Below, in pieces: positions 10,356-19,214 of a DNA stretch of 64,000 nucleotides (position 1 is the stretch's first letter; each line of letters begins with the position of its first letter). The notes beneath the pieces are model-generated. The model saw only the letters and a list, made by a program, of their open reading frames with translations. It was not told where the DNA came from and made no database searches. Origin of the DNA: an uncultured Collinsella sp. (GTDB taxonomy: Bacteria > Actinomycetota > Coriobacteriia > Coriobacteriales > Coriobacteriaceae); assembly GCA_900541855.1 (NCBI GenBank), contig UQLD01000008.1, positions 1 through 64,000 of the forward strand, given 5' to 3'. A program made the translations under genes and the position numbers.

Positions 10356-11588
10356 CTAAGCTAGATCCCAAAACAGCTCGAACAGAACATTTCCATCGAG
10401 CCAGCCCAAGTGTGTCGGCGCCAGACGAGCTCGAACATAGCCCGCGACGACATCTGCCGAAGTGAAAGGTCCCTCATGGACCCCGAGCGTCTCGGGCACC
10501 CAAGTGGCAAGACCCAATTCGAGCGCGCGATCGCAGGCAGCTGCCAGCTCATCGGCCGGGATGACGCAAGCTGCACGAACCAACAGGTCGGACGCAACAC
10601 CGCCCGTCATGCGACAAGACAGCATCAGGTCTTCAGCCGCAGCCTCACGCTGCGACAGATATTCGGCCTCAAACGCCGTCGCGTCATCGTCACGTTGCAC
10701 CAGACGCACGCGGTACGAATCGCCTCGAGAAGACACGCCGGGGAACAAACCTGCAAGACGGTCGAAATCCTCGGCGTCGAGCATGCCCGCGGCGGAACGA
10801 CCCAGGCCCAAATAGCCCTGGCCGGTCCAGTAGGCAATGTTATGGGCGCACTCATGTCCGTCGAGCGCATAGCTTGCCACCTCATACGGGTGATAGCCGG
10901 CCGCACCCAGACGCTCACGCGCCACATCCATGCACGAAGCTTGAAAATCCTCGTCGGGCTCGACCGACTCGTCGCGGCACGCCATGCGATAAAGGGGAGT
11001 CCCCTCCTCAAGCGTGAGCGGGTACACCGACACATGATGCGGCGCCGCCGCCAACACGCCATCGAGTGTGCGCTGCCAGCTTAGGTCGGTCTGCCCGGGA
11101 AGGCCGCACATCAGGTCGCACGACACGACAAGCCCAGCGTCCTTGACCGTCGTGATGGCAGCGAGCGCCCGATCGGCATCGTGAATGCGGCCGATGGCGG
11201 TAAGTTCGGCGTTATCGAGCGTTTGCACGCCCAGAGAGACGCGCGTGACACCCACCCCGGCAAGCGCAGTGGCAAGCTCTGCGGTCAGCGATTCGGGATT
11301 GGCCTCGCAGGTAAACTCAACAGGCTTGCACCACGCAGAGATACGCCGGGCAAATTCTACCAAACGCTCCCCCGCCAGCGACGGCGTGCCGCCGCCAACA
11401 TAGACGGTGCGGATCTGTGCAAGCGCGCCTGCGTCGCCAAAAGCATCGAGGCGCGCATACAACTGCTCAAAATAGGTATCGAGCGCAACGCTCATGTTGC
11501 ACGGAGCAAAACTGCGTGAGTCAAAGTCACAGTACCGGCATTTTTGGGCGCAAAACGGCACATGCACGTACAGCGCGGTAACGGCCAC
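10356..11588 (-). CDS. hemW: Radical SAM heme chaperone HemW (coproporphyrinogen oxidase-like)
   Basis: A 410-residue radical-SAM protein with the cluster motif CAQKCRYC near residue 13-20 and VYVGGGTPSL downstream, followed by a C-terminal HemN-like domain. Proteins at this position, next to lepA and dnaJ, are HemW: they bind heme and are not the true oxygen-independent oxidase HemN. That distinction is drawn from context. The GTG start follows GGAGG and lies 2 bases after dusB. Confidence 0.88.
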   Translation of the reverse strand: MAVTALYVHVPFCAQKCRYCDFDSRSFAPCNMSVALDTYFEQLYARLDAFGDAGALAQIRTVYVGGGTPSLAGERLVEFARRISAWCKPVEFTCEANPESLTAELATALAGVGVTRVSLGVQTLDNAELTAIGRIHDADRALAAITTVKDAGLVVSCDLMCGLPGQTDLSWQRTLDGVLAAAPHHVSVYPLTLEEGTPLYRMACRDESVEPDEDFQASCMDVARERLGAAGYHPYEVASYALDGHECAHNIAYWTGQGYLGLGRSAAGMLDAEDFDRLAGLFPGVSSRGDSYRVRLVQRDDDATAFEAEYLSQREAAAEDLMLSCRMTGGVASDLLVRAACVIPADELAAACDRALELGLATWVPETLGVHEGPFTSADVVAGYVRARLAPTHLGWLDGNVLFELFWDLA

Positions 11589-11590
11589 CG

Positions 11591-12634
11591 TTAGGCCTCC
11601 AACGGATGAGCGGGCACCGACTCGCCGGCGGCAAGTGCGGCCTCACAGGCCACCACATCGTGCTCGATATCATCGACCAGTGCCATGAACTCCTCGTATG
11701 TGGAGCAACGCACCACCTGAGCGCGCCAGGCGGCAGCATGGGGCATGCCCTTTAGATACCAGCTTGCGTACGTGCGGGCACGCGACATGAGCGGCAACAG
11801 CTCGTGCGTGAGCGTCAGGTGCTCGCGCAGGGCATCCAGGCGCTCAACCGAGGAGCGAGAAGGAACCGGCGTGCCATCGAGTGCAAGGGCTCGGGCATCG
11901 CCGAACACCCATGGATTGCCGTAGATGCCGCGCGCGATAAACACCGCGCTGGCACCCGAGCTTTGCAGATGCTCAGCAGCGTCCTCTGCCGAGAACACAT
12001 CGCCCGAACCGATAACGGGAATCTCGACGGCGTCGGCCACCTCATCGACGACCGACCAATCGGCCTGGCCCGTATAGAGCTGCGTGGCGCAGCGACCATG
12101 TACCGCCACCGCGGCGGCCCCTGCTCCCTCAAGCATCTGGGCAAACGTCGCGGCGTTGCGGTCTTCGGCGTAAAAGCCCTTACGGATTTTTACGGTCACG
12201 GGCACATGCGCCGCGCCCACCGCCGCCTCGACGATCTGCTCGGCCAGATCGGGAGTGCGCATAAGCGCCGAGCCCTCGCCCTTGGTGACGACCTTGCGAG
12301 CCGGGCAGGCCATGTTGATATCGATCAGCGACAGGCGATCGCCCACACGCTCCTCGACGGCAGCAACAGCGCTCGCAAACTGATCGGGCTTGGAGCCAAA
12401 GAGCTGCACGCAGATCTGCTGCTCCTCATCGGCCGGCAGTACCAGGCGCCACGTCTTATTGCTGGCATAGGCAAGGCCCGCCACGCTCACCATCTCGCTA
12501 TAGGCAAGATGGGCACCGCGACGGCGGCACATGATGCGATAGGCGGGATCGGTCACGCCCGCCATGGGAGCCATAAGGAACGGCTGCTCGGCATAGGCTC
12601 CAAGCAACCGCTTGCTGTATTCAGAAAGTGCCAT
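11591..12634 (-). CDS. dusB: tRNA-dihydrouridine synthase (DusB family)
   Basis: A 347-residue FMN enzyme that reduces uridines in the tRNA D-loop. A TIM barrel is indicated by PMAGVTDPAYR at the N-terminus, the catalytic cysteine in NMACPARKV (about residue 105), VKIRKGF, and the phosphate-binding VIGSGDVFS. The helical tRNA-binding domain follows. It sits 4 bases after lepA and 2 bases before hemW. The order lepA-dusB-hemW indicates a single transcript. Confidence 0.93.
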   Translation of the reverse strand: MALSEYSKRLLGAYAEQPFLMAPMAGVTDPAYRIMCRRRGAHLAYSEMVSVAGLAYASNKTWRLVLPADEEQQICVQLFGSKPDQFASAVAAVEERVGDRLSLIDINMACPARKVVTKGEGSALMRTPDLAEQIVEAAVGAAHVPVTVKIRKGFYAEDRNAATFAQMLEGAGAAAVAVHGRCATQLYTGQADWSVVDEVADAVEIPVIGSGDVFSAEDAAEHLQSSGASAVFIARGIYGNPWVFGDARALALDGTPVPSRSSVERLDALREHLTLTHELLPLMSRARTYASWYLKGMPHAAAWRAQVVRCSTYEEFMALVDDIEHDVVACEAALAAGESVPAHPLEA

Positions 12635-12638
12635 GGAC

Positions 12639-14450
12639 CTACTCGTCCACCTTGAGAATCGCCATAAAGGCCTCCTGCGGAACCTCGACCGAGCCGATGG
12701 CCTTCATGCGCTTTTTGCCCTCTTTCTGCTTCTCGAGCAGTTTGCGCTTACGAGAAATATCGCCGCCGTAGCACTTGGCAAGCACGTCCTTGCGGCGCGC
12801 CTTGACGGTGGAGCGGGCAATGATCTTGTTGCCGATGGCGCCCTGGATGGGCACCTCGAACAGCTGACGCGGAATAATCTCCTTGAGCTTGTCGCATAGG
12901 CCGCGGGCAAGACCGTAGGCCTTGTCCTTGTGGACGATAAACGACAGCGCGTCCACCTCGTCGCCCGAAAGCAGGATGTCGAGCTTGACGAGCTCGGAGG
13001 GGCGATATTCGTTGAACTCGTAGTCGAGCGAGGCGTAACCCTTGGTGCGGCTCTTGAGCTGGTCAAAAAAGTCCAGAATGAGCTCGGCAAGCGGCATGTC
13101 GAAACGCATCTCGACCGATTTGCTCGTGAGATGGATCATGTCGGTTGTAATGCCGCGATGCTCGATAGCGAGCTGCATGACGGCACCCGTATACTCGGGC
13201 GGACAGATAATCTTGGCCTTGAGGTAGGGCTCCTCGATGCGCTCGATGCGCGTAGCCTCGGGCAGATCCTGCGGGCTGCGAACATCAATCATCTCGCCGT
13301 CGGTCTTGTAGACGTGATAGTCCACCGAAGGGCTCGTGGCAATCAGGTCCAGGTTGAACTCGCGCTCCAGGCGCTCCTTGACGACCTCCATATGCAGCAG
13401 GCCCAAGAAGCCAACGCGGAAACCAAAGCCGAGCGCCACCGAAGTCTCGGGCTCCCACACCAACGACGGGTCGTTGACATGCAGCTTATCGAGAGCGTCG
13501 CGCAGGTTCTCGTAATCCTTGTTGTCGATCGGGAACAGGCCCGTGTAGACCATGGGCTTGGCCTCACGGTAGCCGGGAAGCGGCTCGGGGCAGGGATTCG
13601 ACGCCCACGTAAGGGTATCGCCCACGCGCACGGCCTCGGGGTCCTTCAGGCCCGTGACCACGTAGCCCACCTCACCGACCGTCAGCGCGTCAACTGGTGT
13701 CTCGGCGGGACGCTTGACGCCCACGCCATCGACCAAAAAGTCACCCTTTGCCTGCATCATAAGGAGGGTATCGCCCTTTTTGATGGAGCCGTCAAACACG
13801 CGGACCGTGGCAACGACGCCGCGGTACTCATCAAAATACGAGTCCAGGATGAGCGCCTTGAGCGGCGCGTTTGCATCGCCCTTGGGCGGAGAGATCAAAA
13901 AGACGATGGACTCCAGCAGATCGTGGATGCCCTCGCCGGTCTTGCCCGATACGCATACGGCATCGTCGGCAGGGATCGCCAGGTCGTCCTCGATCTCGGT
14001 CTTGACCTCGTCGGGGTGTGCCGACGGCAGGTCGATCTTATTGATGGCGGGCACGATATCCAAGTTGGCGTTCATGGCGAGCGTCGCGTTGGAGACGGTC
14101 TGCGCCTCGACGCCCTGCGTGGCGTCGACGACAAGCACCGCACCCTCGCAGGCGGCAAGCGAACGCGAGACCTCATAGGTAAAGTCCACGTGACCCGGCG
14201 TATCGATCAGGTTGAACTGATACGTCTCGCCATCGTCGGCGTCATAGGAGACACGAACGGCATTGGACTTGATCGTGATGCCGCGTTCGCGCTCAATATC
14301 CATGGTATCGAGCAGCTGCGACTCCATGTCGCGCTCGTCGACGGTATGGGTGAGCTCGAGGATGCGGTCACTAATCGTGGACTTGCCATGGTCGATGTGC
14401 GCAACGATCGAGAAGTTGCGGATGTGGGAAATGTCAATTGAAGTATTCAT
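12639..14450 (-). CDS. lepA: Elongation factor 4 (LepA)
   Basis: A 603-residue translational GTPase that acts on stalled or incompletely assembled ribosomes. It has the G1 AHIDHGKST, G3 DTPGHVDF, G4 NKIDLP, EF-G-like domains III and V, and the LepA-specific C-terminal domain ending with ISRKRKLLEKQKEGKKRMK. The ATG at 14450 begins MNTSIDISHIRNFSIVAH. An upstream in-frame start would run into the rpsT terminator. No Shine-Dalgarno sequence is visible; TAAGAT ends 7 bases before the ATG, so the message may be leaderless. Confidence 0.95.
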   Translation of the reverse strand: MNTSIDISHIRNFSIVAHIDHGKSTISDRILELTHTVDERDMESQLLDTMDIERERGITIKSNAVRVSYDADDGETYQFNLIDTPGHVDFTYEVSRSLAACEGAVLVVDATQGVEAQTVSNATLAMNANLDIVPAINKIDLPSAHPDEVKTEIEDDLAIPADDAVCVSGKTGEGIHDLLESIVFLISPPKGDANAPLKALILDSYFDEYRGVVATVRVFDGSIKKGDTLLMMQAKGDFLVDGVGVKRPAETPVDALTVGEVGYVVTGLKDPEAVRVGDTLTWASNPCPEPLPGYREAKPMVYTGLFPIDNKDYENLRDALDKLHVNDPSLVWEPETSVALGFGFRVGFLGLLHMEVVKERLEREFNLDLIATSPSVDYHVYKTDGEMIDVRSPQDLPEATRIERIEEPYLKAKIICPPEYTGAVMQLAIEHRGITTDMIHLTSKSVEMRFDMPLAELILDFFDQLKSRTKGYASLDYEFNEYRPSELVKLDILLSGDEVDALSFIVHKDKAYGLARGLCDKLKEIIPRQLFEVPIQGAIGNKIIARSTVKARRKDVLAKCYGGDISRKRKLLEKQKEGKKRMKAIGSVEVPQEAFMAILKVDE

Positions 14451-14457
14451 GCGGACT

Positions 14458-14463
14458 ATCTTA
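14458..14463 (-). promoter_or_regulatory. candidate -10 for a leaderless lepA transcript
   Basis: TAAGAT on the minus strand ends 7 bases before the lepA ATG, between the rpsT terminator and the gene. This places the transcription start at or next to the initiation codon. Confidence 0.4.
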
Positions 14464-14474
14464 CCCGAGCGATA

Positions 14475-14513
14475 CAAAAAATGGAGCCTGTTCCATAAAA
14501 CAGGCTCCATTTA
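14475..14513 (-). terminator. intrinsic terminator of rpsT
   Basis: A perfect 12-bp stem (AAATGGAGCCTG / CAGGCTCCATTT, 10-base loop) is followed on the minus strand by TTTTTTG, about 35 bases after rpsT. Confidence 0.85.
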
Positions 14514-14546
14514 TGCGCGTAATCTGTGTGGTGTGAAATTTACAAC

Positions 14547-14813
14547 TTAGGCGTTGATGCTGTTCACGAGCTTGGCAAGACCGGACTTGCGGTTGGAAGC
14601 CTGGTTCTTGTGGATAACATGCTTGGCGGCAGCCATGTCGAGACGCTTGGTGACGGTCTTGAGGGCAGCCTGGGCCTTCTCGGCGTCGCCCTCGGCGACG
14701 GCGGACTGGACGTGCTTGGTCAGCGTCTTGAGCTCGGACTTGACAGCCTTGTTACGCATGCGAGCTGCCTCATTGGTGCGGATACGCTTCTTCTGAGACT
14801 TGATGTTTGCCAC
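14547..14813 (-). CDS. rpsT: 30S ribosomal protein S20
   Basis: An 88-residue basic helical protein that binds 16S rRNA. It begins ANIKSQKKRIRTNEAARMRNKAVKS, the S20 signature, and ends GLAKLVNSINA. The start is GTG at 14813 with AAAGGA nine bases upstream; the longer frame to 14882 is not supported. The gene is monocistronic, with an extended -10 upstream and a strong terminator downstream. Confidence 0.95.
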   Translation of the reverse strand: MANIKSQKKRIRTNEAARMRNKAVKSELKTLTKHVQSAVAEGDAEKAQAALKTVTKRLDMAAAKHVIHKNQASNRKSGLAKLVNSINA

Positions 14814-14887
14814 TTCTGGAGTTCCTTTCGAGTTCCTTGCAAAAAATGTATGACACCTCTGAGACACGGTGAGGTCATGCAAGCGCC

Positions 14888-14896
14888 TACTATAGC
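14888..14896 (-). promoter_or_regulatory. candidate extended -10 promoter for rpsT
   Basis: TGCTATAGT on the minus strand, an extended -10 of the same form as the one before rpmB, lies about 75 bases before rpsT. No good -35 is paired with it. A perfect TTGACA further upstream is about 32 bases away, which is too far. Confidence 0.45.
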
Positions 14897-14946
14897 ACGC
14901 TCCCCCTCAAAGGGATAGAACGAATTTGTCAAATAGGCAGGTATCA

Positions 14947-15909
14947 TCACGATTTTCTCAAGATGTTCGTAATCCAGAGCAAAAGCGCGGTCTGAGAATC
15001 GGCCGAACCCTTCAGTGCGAGCTCCACATCGACCGCGCCCTCGAGCGCGGCAACGAGCTCTGCCATCGAAAAGCGACGTGCCCAGGTCAGGTGATTCTTG
15101 ACCTGCCAGGACTGGAGCTTAAGTGTTGCAGCCAGCTCACGACCCTGTCCGCGCGCATCGAGCGCCTTGGCAACGATAAGCTCGCGGATGCGGCCGCACA
15201 GCAATGTGTAAGTCCACACGTAGCTCTTGGCGGGCAGTAGATTGAAGAGCTCGAGCGAGCGTCGCATGTCACGGGCCGAGACCGCATTGAGAAAGTCCCA
15301 GGGTTGAACCTCGGCCGTACGTACAATCCAGCGCTCAACGTCGACAAGCTCAATCTGGGGCACCTCGACCATCTGGGCAAGCTTAGCCAAGTCGTTATCG
15401 AGCATGCGAGTGTTTTCACCCGAACGCGAGACGAGTTCCTCGGCGGCCGCCGTCGTGATCGACTTGCCGTGCTGCGTCGCCATCTGCTGCACGCGGCGCG
15501 GTAGCTCCCAGCGCTTGGTGCCGGAGCAATCGATCACAGCCTTCTTGTCGATCTTGGCGATCGCCTTATACAGGCGCGTGTTCTTGGCAAGCGAGTCGGC
15601 GATGATGAGGCAGACCGTTGTGGGACTGGGACTCGCCAGATACTCGACGAGCGGCTCCGAGACCGACTTGGCGAGCTTTGAGCAGCCATCAAGGATTACC
15701 AGGCGAAACTCACTGCCCATGGGAAAGGTGTTGAGCGATCCGATAATCGACTCGATATCGGGGTCTTTGGTCATATCGCGCTCGTCGAGGTTGAACTCGA
15801 CCATGCCCGACTTTTCCAGACGCGCTTTCATACGCGAGACGGCGTGATCGCGCTTGACTCCGTCGGTACCGACGATCAGATATGCCGGCAGCAGACCGGT
15901 TTCGGACAT
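14947..15909 (-). CDS. holA: DNA polymerase III subunit delta
   Basis: A 320-residue clamp-loader subunit that opens the sliding clamp. It has the HolA layout: an AAA+-like N-terminal region (LPAYLIVGTDGVKRDHAVSRM), a helical lid, and a C-terminal collar domain (about 210-320). It lacks a catalytic Walker A, as expected for delta. The ATG at 15909 follows GGGAGGGG; the longer frame adds residues without support. It is immediately downstream of comEC, the same comEA-comEC-holA-rpsT order seen in many Gram-positive bacteria. Confidence 0.9.
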   Translation of the reverse strand: MSETGLLPAYLIVGTDGVKRDHAVSRMKARLEKSGMVEFNLDERDMTKDPDIESIIGSLNTFPMGSEFRLVILDGCSKLAKSVSEPLVEYLASPSPTTVCLIIADSLAKNTRLYKAIAKIDKKAVIDCSGTKRWELPRRVQQMATQHGKSITTAAAEELVSRSGENTRMLDNDLAKLAQMVEVPQIELVDVERWIVRTAEVQPWDFLNAVSARDMRRSLELFNLLPAKSYVWTYTLLCGRIRELIVAKALDARGQGRELAATLKLQSWQVKNHLTWARRFSMAELVAALEGAVDVELALKGSADSQTALLLWITNILRKS

Positions 15910-15987
15910 TGCGCTCCCCTCCCGCAGGCCTTCGTATTCGCTCCGTGCCATTCTAGCCCAGGGGCCCACCACACGCCAACGACGTCG

Positions 15988-18291
15988 TCACGGTCGCTGG
16001 CATCGCATCGCAAAGCCATTCGCAGCCGGCGTGACGGTAATGTCGCCGTGTTCGATAGTGCACGCGAACACGCCGCCCGCTTCCTTAACGGCATCGATGC
16101 AGGCATCGGACGGATGGCCGTATCGATTCCCTTCGCCCGCACTCGCGAGGGAAAGCTCGGGCTTCAGGACGTCCAGCAACTCATCATCGACTGAAAACTT
16201 AGAGCCGTGATGCCCAAGTTTAAGTACGTCGATATCCCCCACCTCCTGCACGAATTCCCGTTCTTGGTCGATCTCGGCATCACCGGTGAGGAGCATACGC
16301 AGGCCCTTGCCTTCCTGAACATATGAGAGCAGCAGGACAAGCGAGTCCTCATTTCCCTCGCCATCCACGGACTCGAATGGCCACATCACGCGGGCGCAAA
16401 ATGAGCCGATATCGACCGTATCCCCACGGCGCACCTGCCGATACTCCACGCCAGGTCGGTTCAATACCTCGGCAGGAGCATCCTCCAGCGCATCCGCCGC
16501 CACGGCAATCGTACCGACCGAAAACTGTTCGAGCACGGCAGGCAGACCACCCCAGTGATCCTCATCCCAATGCGTCACAAAGACGGCATCGATATGGTGC
16601 ACGTTATTGCGAACCAACGCCGCCACCACGCGCTCGTCGAGCCCGCAGTCGACGAGCGCCACTGCGCCGCCCTGGCGAATAATAATCGCATCGGCCTGGC
16701 CCACATCGAGCACCGTCACCGAAGGCGGAGCGAATCGATCCCAGTAGACGTACGGAATCGCAGCCAAGAGCACCAGGCATGCAAGCCCCACCGCCATAGG
16801 ACGTGCACGGGGACGCGGCCACCAGACAAGCAGAACCGCCAGCAAACACGGCACTAGGTAAATCCACATGCTATCGGGCGGCACGCTCACGGATGCACCC
16901 GGCACGGCGGCAAACAGCTGCTCAAAGAACAGCGCGCAACGGGCGGCAATCATGGGAACAACGAGCGCCCAAGTCCGCAACGGCGCCAGGAGCGAAAAGG
17001 GAACCAGCACGATCGACACGGCGAGCAGTGCGCTCACCACCGGACCGAGGACCGCATTTGCGAGCGGAGCAATGAGCGAGAACGTACCGAAGGCAGGAAT
17101 GGTAATGGGAAGTGTCGCCAGTTGCGAGCACAGCGTGACGGAAAGCATGCTGGCAACGCCCGACGGAACACTCAGCTCACCCAAAGCGTAGGTCGCATAG
17201 GGGCAAAAGCACAGAATGGCTAAGACGCTGGCACATGAAAGCTGAAAGCCCATCTCGAACAGAACCGTCGGCCGCAGCAACACAAAGATGGACATGGTAA
17301 CGAAGAGTGCCGATGCGCCGTGCCGGCGCCGCCCCGCGCCGTTTACGACAAGCGTCGCGAACACCATGCAGCACGCGCGCACGGCAGAGGGAGACGCGCC
17401 CGTAAAAGCAGCGTAGCCCACAAGCGTTATCGCCAATATCGCCCGTTGAAGACCGCGTGAACACCGAGTCTTTTGCAATACACCCTCGATTACAAACCCC
17501 ACGATTGCCAAATGGCTGCCCGAGACGGCGATAAGATGCGCCGTTCCCGTCACCGAAAACCAGTCGCCCGCCGGCTGGGCGCGCAGCTCGGCCGAACGAC
17601 CGCAGACGACACCGGCTATGAGTGCACGCGCCGGGTCGGTCGCAGGCGCGATGGACGCAAGCAGCCCATTTCGCAGCCGAAGCAGCGGCCCCGGAGAGTC
17701 TTCATCGACCGACAAAATCCGAACGACTTTAACCTTGCGCACCTCGCCTCGGAGCACGCGCGATCGTCCATACGCATCGTTCTCAAAACGTGAAACGCGA
17801 CCGATAACACGCACGTGCGCCCCGACCTTGAGCTCGAGGTCGCACGATAGGCGAACCATTGCCAAGTTCTTACCGTCCGCGCGTGCCTCGCAGGTATAGG
17901 AATACACGTCGTCGTTTATGGATGGGTCACCCTGCACGACAAACTCAAGGCTGCTTGCCGCTCGACCGTCGAGCGCCTTCGAGGCGCTTAGCACGCCCAC
18001 AGCCCACCACGCCGAGACGACCGCTCCCGCCACGAGACCGACGGACGCGGCATACAGCCACCGCTTCCAAGGGGCAAGCCGCGCACAAGATTGAGCCAGC
18101 ACAACGAATACCGCCGCCGTAACGGGAATGGCCCATAGCGGCCCGACCGCCGAAGCCCGCTCCCACAGCAGCGCATCGGCGGCCACGTTGAGCACCAAGG
18201 CGCAGCTCATGCACATGCCGGCACACAGGGCCATCGTCCACGGCATCAGAGGCCGCGGAGGCATCACATGCTCGCGCTCGGTCGCACTCAT
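15988..18291 (-). CDS. comEC: DNA internalization protein ComEC/Rec2
   Basis: A 767-residue membrane channel for single-stranded DNA uptake during transformation. It has an N-terminal membrane pair and OB-like DUF4131 region (about 20-190), a competence domain with many membrane helices and VSGSHLAIVGF (about 250-500), and a C-terminal metallo-beta-lactamase domain with LDVGQADAIII and the metal motif THWDEDHWGG (about 515-767). The length is normal and no frameshift is seen. The start overlaps the comEA stop (ATGA). Its presence with comEA, dprA and comM suggests natural competence. Confidence 0.93.
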   Translation of the reverse strand: MSATEREHVMPPRPLMPWTMALCAGMCMSCALVLNVAADALLWERASAVGPLWAIPVTAAVFVVLAQSCARLAPWKRWLYAASVGLVAGAVVSAWWAVGVLSASKALDGRAASSLEFVVQGDPSINDDVYSYTCEARADGKNLAMVRLSCDLELKVGAHVRVIGRVSRFENDAYGRSRVLRGEVRKVKVVRILSVDEDSPGPLLRLRNGLLASIAPATDPARALIAGVVCGRSAELRAQPAGDWFSVTGTAHLIAVSGSHLAIVGFVIEGVLQKTRCSRGLQRAILAITLVGYAAFTGASPSAVRACCMVFATLVVNGAGRRRHGASALFVTMSIFVLLRPTVLFEMGFQLSCASVLAILCFCPYATYALGELSVPSGVASMLSVTLCSQLATLPITIPAFGTFSLIAPLANAVLGPVVSALLAVSIVLVPFSLLAPLRTWALVVPMIAARCALFFEQLFAAVPGASVSVPPDSMWIYLVPCLLAVLLVWWPRPRARPMAVGLACLVLLAAIPYVYWDRFAPPSVTVLDVGQADAIIIRQGGAVALVDCGLDERVVAALVRNNVHHIDAVFVTHWDEDHWGGLPAVLEQFSVGTIAVAADALEDAPAEVLNRPGVEYRQVRRGDTVDIGSFCARVMWPFESVDGEGNEDSLVLLLSYVQEGKGLRMLLTGDAEIDQEREFVQEVGDIDVLKLGHHGSKFSVDDELLDVLKPELSLASAGEGNRYGHPSDACIDAVKEAGGVFACTIEHGDITVTPAANGFAMRCQRP

Positions 18292-19001
18292 ACGCAGATG
18301 GAATCTTTGATTTTGGCAAGCTTCTTCTCGCCGATTCCCGACACACGCATCAGATCGTCAACCGAGGCAAAACCACCGTTCTTTGTCCGCTCATCGATAA
18401 TCGACTGGGCCATGGAGGGACCGATGCCCGAGAGCGTCTGCAGCTCTGCCGCGCTTGCCGTATTGATATTTACTAGGCCTGTTACGCCACTCACGCCCGA
18501 TGATGCGGAAGCCCCACCATCAACACCAGCTTCCGCAATGGACGCCTGCTGCTCCCCTACCGTTGGAACGTGAATCTTCTGTCCATCGACGACCTTAGAT
18601 GCCCGATTGAGCCCCGTAACGTCTGCCTCGGGCGCCAGCCCGCCGGCGGCATCAATCGCCTGAGCAACCCGCGCGCCGTCCTTGAGACGATATACACCGG
18701 GCGACACAACGGCGCCATCAACATCGACATAAACCTCTGCCGCGGCAGACGCCTTAGGCGAAGAGCCTTCGGATGTCTTTCCGCTCGAGGCATCGCCGGA
18801 TCCCGGCTCCACTAACGAACCCGAACCATCAGTGTGCTCAAACGACACACTGCCGGCACCGCCGCCAAGGTTCGCCATCGCCAGTCCACTCGCCATCGCA
18901 ATGACGACCAGTATCGCCATCACCACTGCCTTATGACCGAGCAGCTTGTCCGCCAAGCGGTCCATCCGTTTGACCCGTTCGTGTTGTTCGCGCTGCGCCA
19001 T
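18288..19001 (-). CDS. comEA: Competence protein ComEA (SLBB and helix-hairpin-helix)
   Basis: A 237-residue surface DNA receptor. It has a short basic N-terminus, one membrane segment (about 25-45: VVMAILVVIAMASGLAMA), a low-complexity Ser/Gly/Glu linker, an SLBB domain (VYVDVDGAVVSPGVYRLKDG, about 95-150) and a C-terminal double helix-hairpin-helix DNA-binding domain (VNINTASAAELQTLSGIGP onward). The ATG at 19001 follows GGGAGG. It couples to comEC by a 4-base overlap. A 20-bp motif 76 bases upstream is shared with the yraN-comM-dprA operon. Confidence 0.93.
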   Translation of the reverse strand: MAQREQHERVKRMDRLADKLLGHKAVVMAILVVIAMASGLAMANLGGGAGSVSFEHTDGSGSLVEPGSGDASSGKTSEGSSPKASAAAEVYVDVDGAVVSPGVYRLKDGARVAQAIDAAGGLAPEADVTGLNRASKVVDGQKIHVPTVGEQQASIAEAGVDGGASASSGVSGVTGLVNINTASAAELQTLSGIGPSMAQSIIDERTKNGGFASVDDLMRVSGIGEKKLAKIKDSICV

Positions 19002-19076
19002 AGCAAAACCTCCCAACAACATCGTGTCAGGAAAAGAGTCCTGCAACAGCCATTCTCCAAAACCGGTTTTCGCGGT

Positions 19077-19096
19077 CAAACCAAAAGCCGACCAAA
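19077..19096 (-). promoter_or_regulatory. motif shared with the yraN-comM-dprA operon
   Basis: On the minus strand this 20-base segment matches 47624-47643 at 19 of 20 positions (TTTGGTCrGC, then TTTTGGTTTG). Both lie 72-76 bases upstream of the first start codon of a DNA-uptake operon. TTTGGT is repeated 11 bases apart within it, so both halves face the same side of the helix. It is a candidate binding site for a competence regulator. Confidence 0.5.
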
Positions 19097-19170
19097 ACCT
19101 TGCGAAATACTGTCCATTTATTCAGGCACACGTCAGCAAATGAACACTTAGCCGCAAAATGCCCAGATAG

Positions 19171-19204
19171 CAAAAGACCGACGATGCAGACGCATCGTCG
19201 GTCT
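19171..19204 (-). terminator. intrinsic terminator of thiI
   Basis: A perfect 13-bp stem (AGACCGACGATGC / GCATCGTCGGTCT) is followed on the minus strand by TTTTGC, about 10 bases past the thiI stop. Confidence 0.85.
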
Positions 19205-19214
19205 ATGCACAAAA

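Noticed and set aside
14919..14935. Perfect TTGACA as the rpsT -35
   Set aside because: It is about 32 bases from the TATAGT -10, too far for a working pair.
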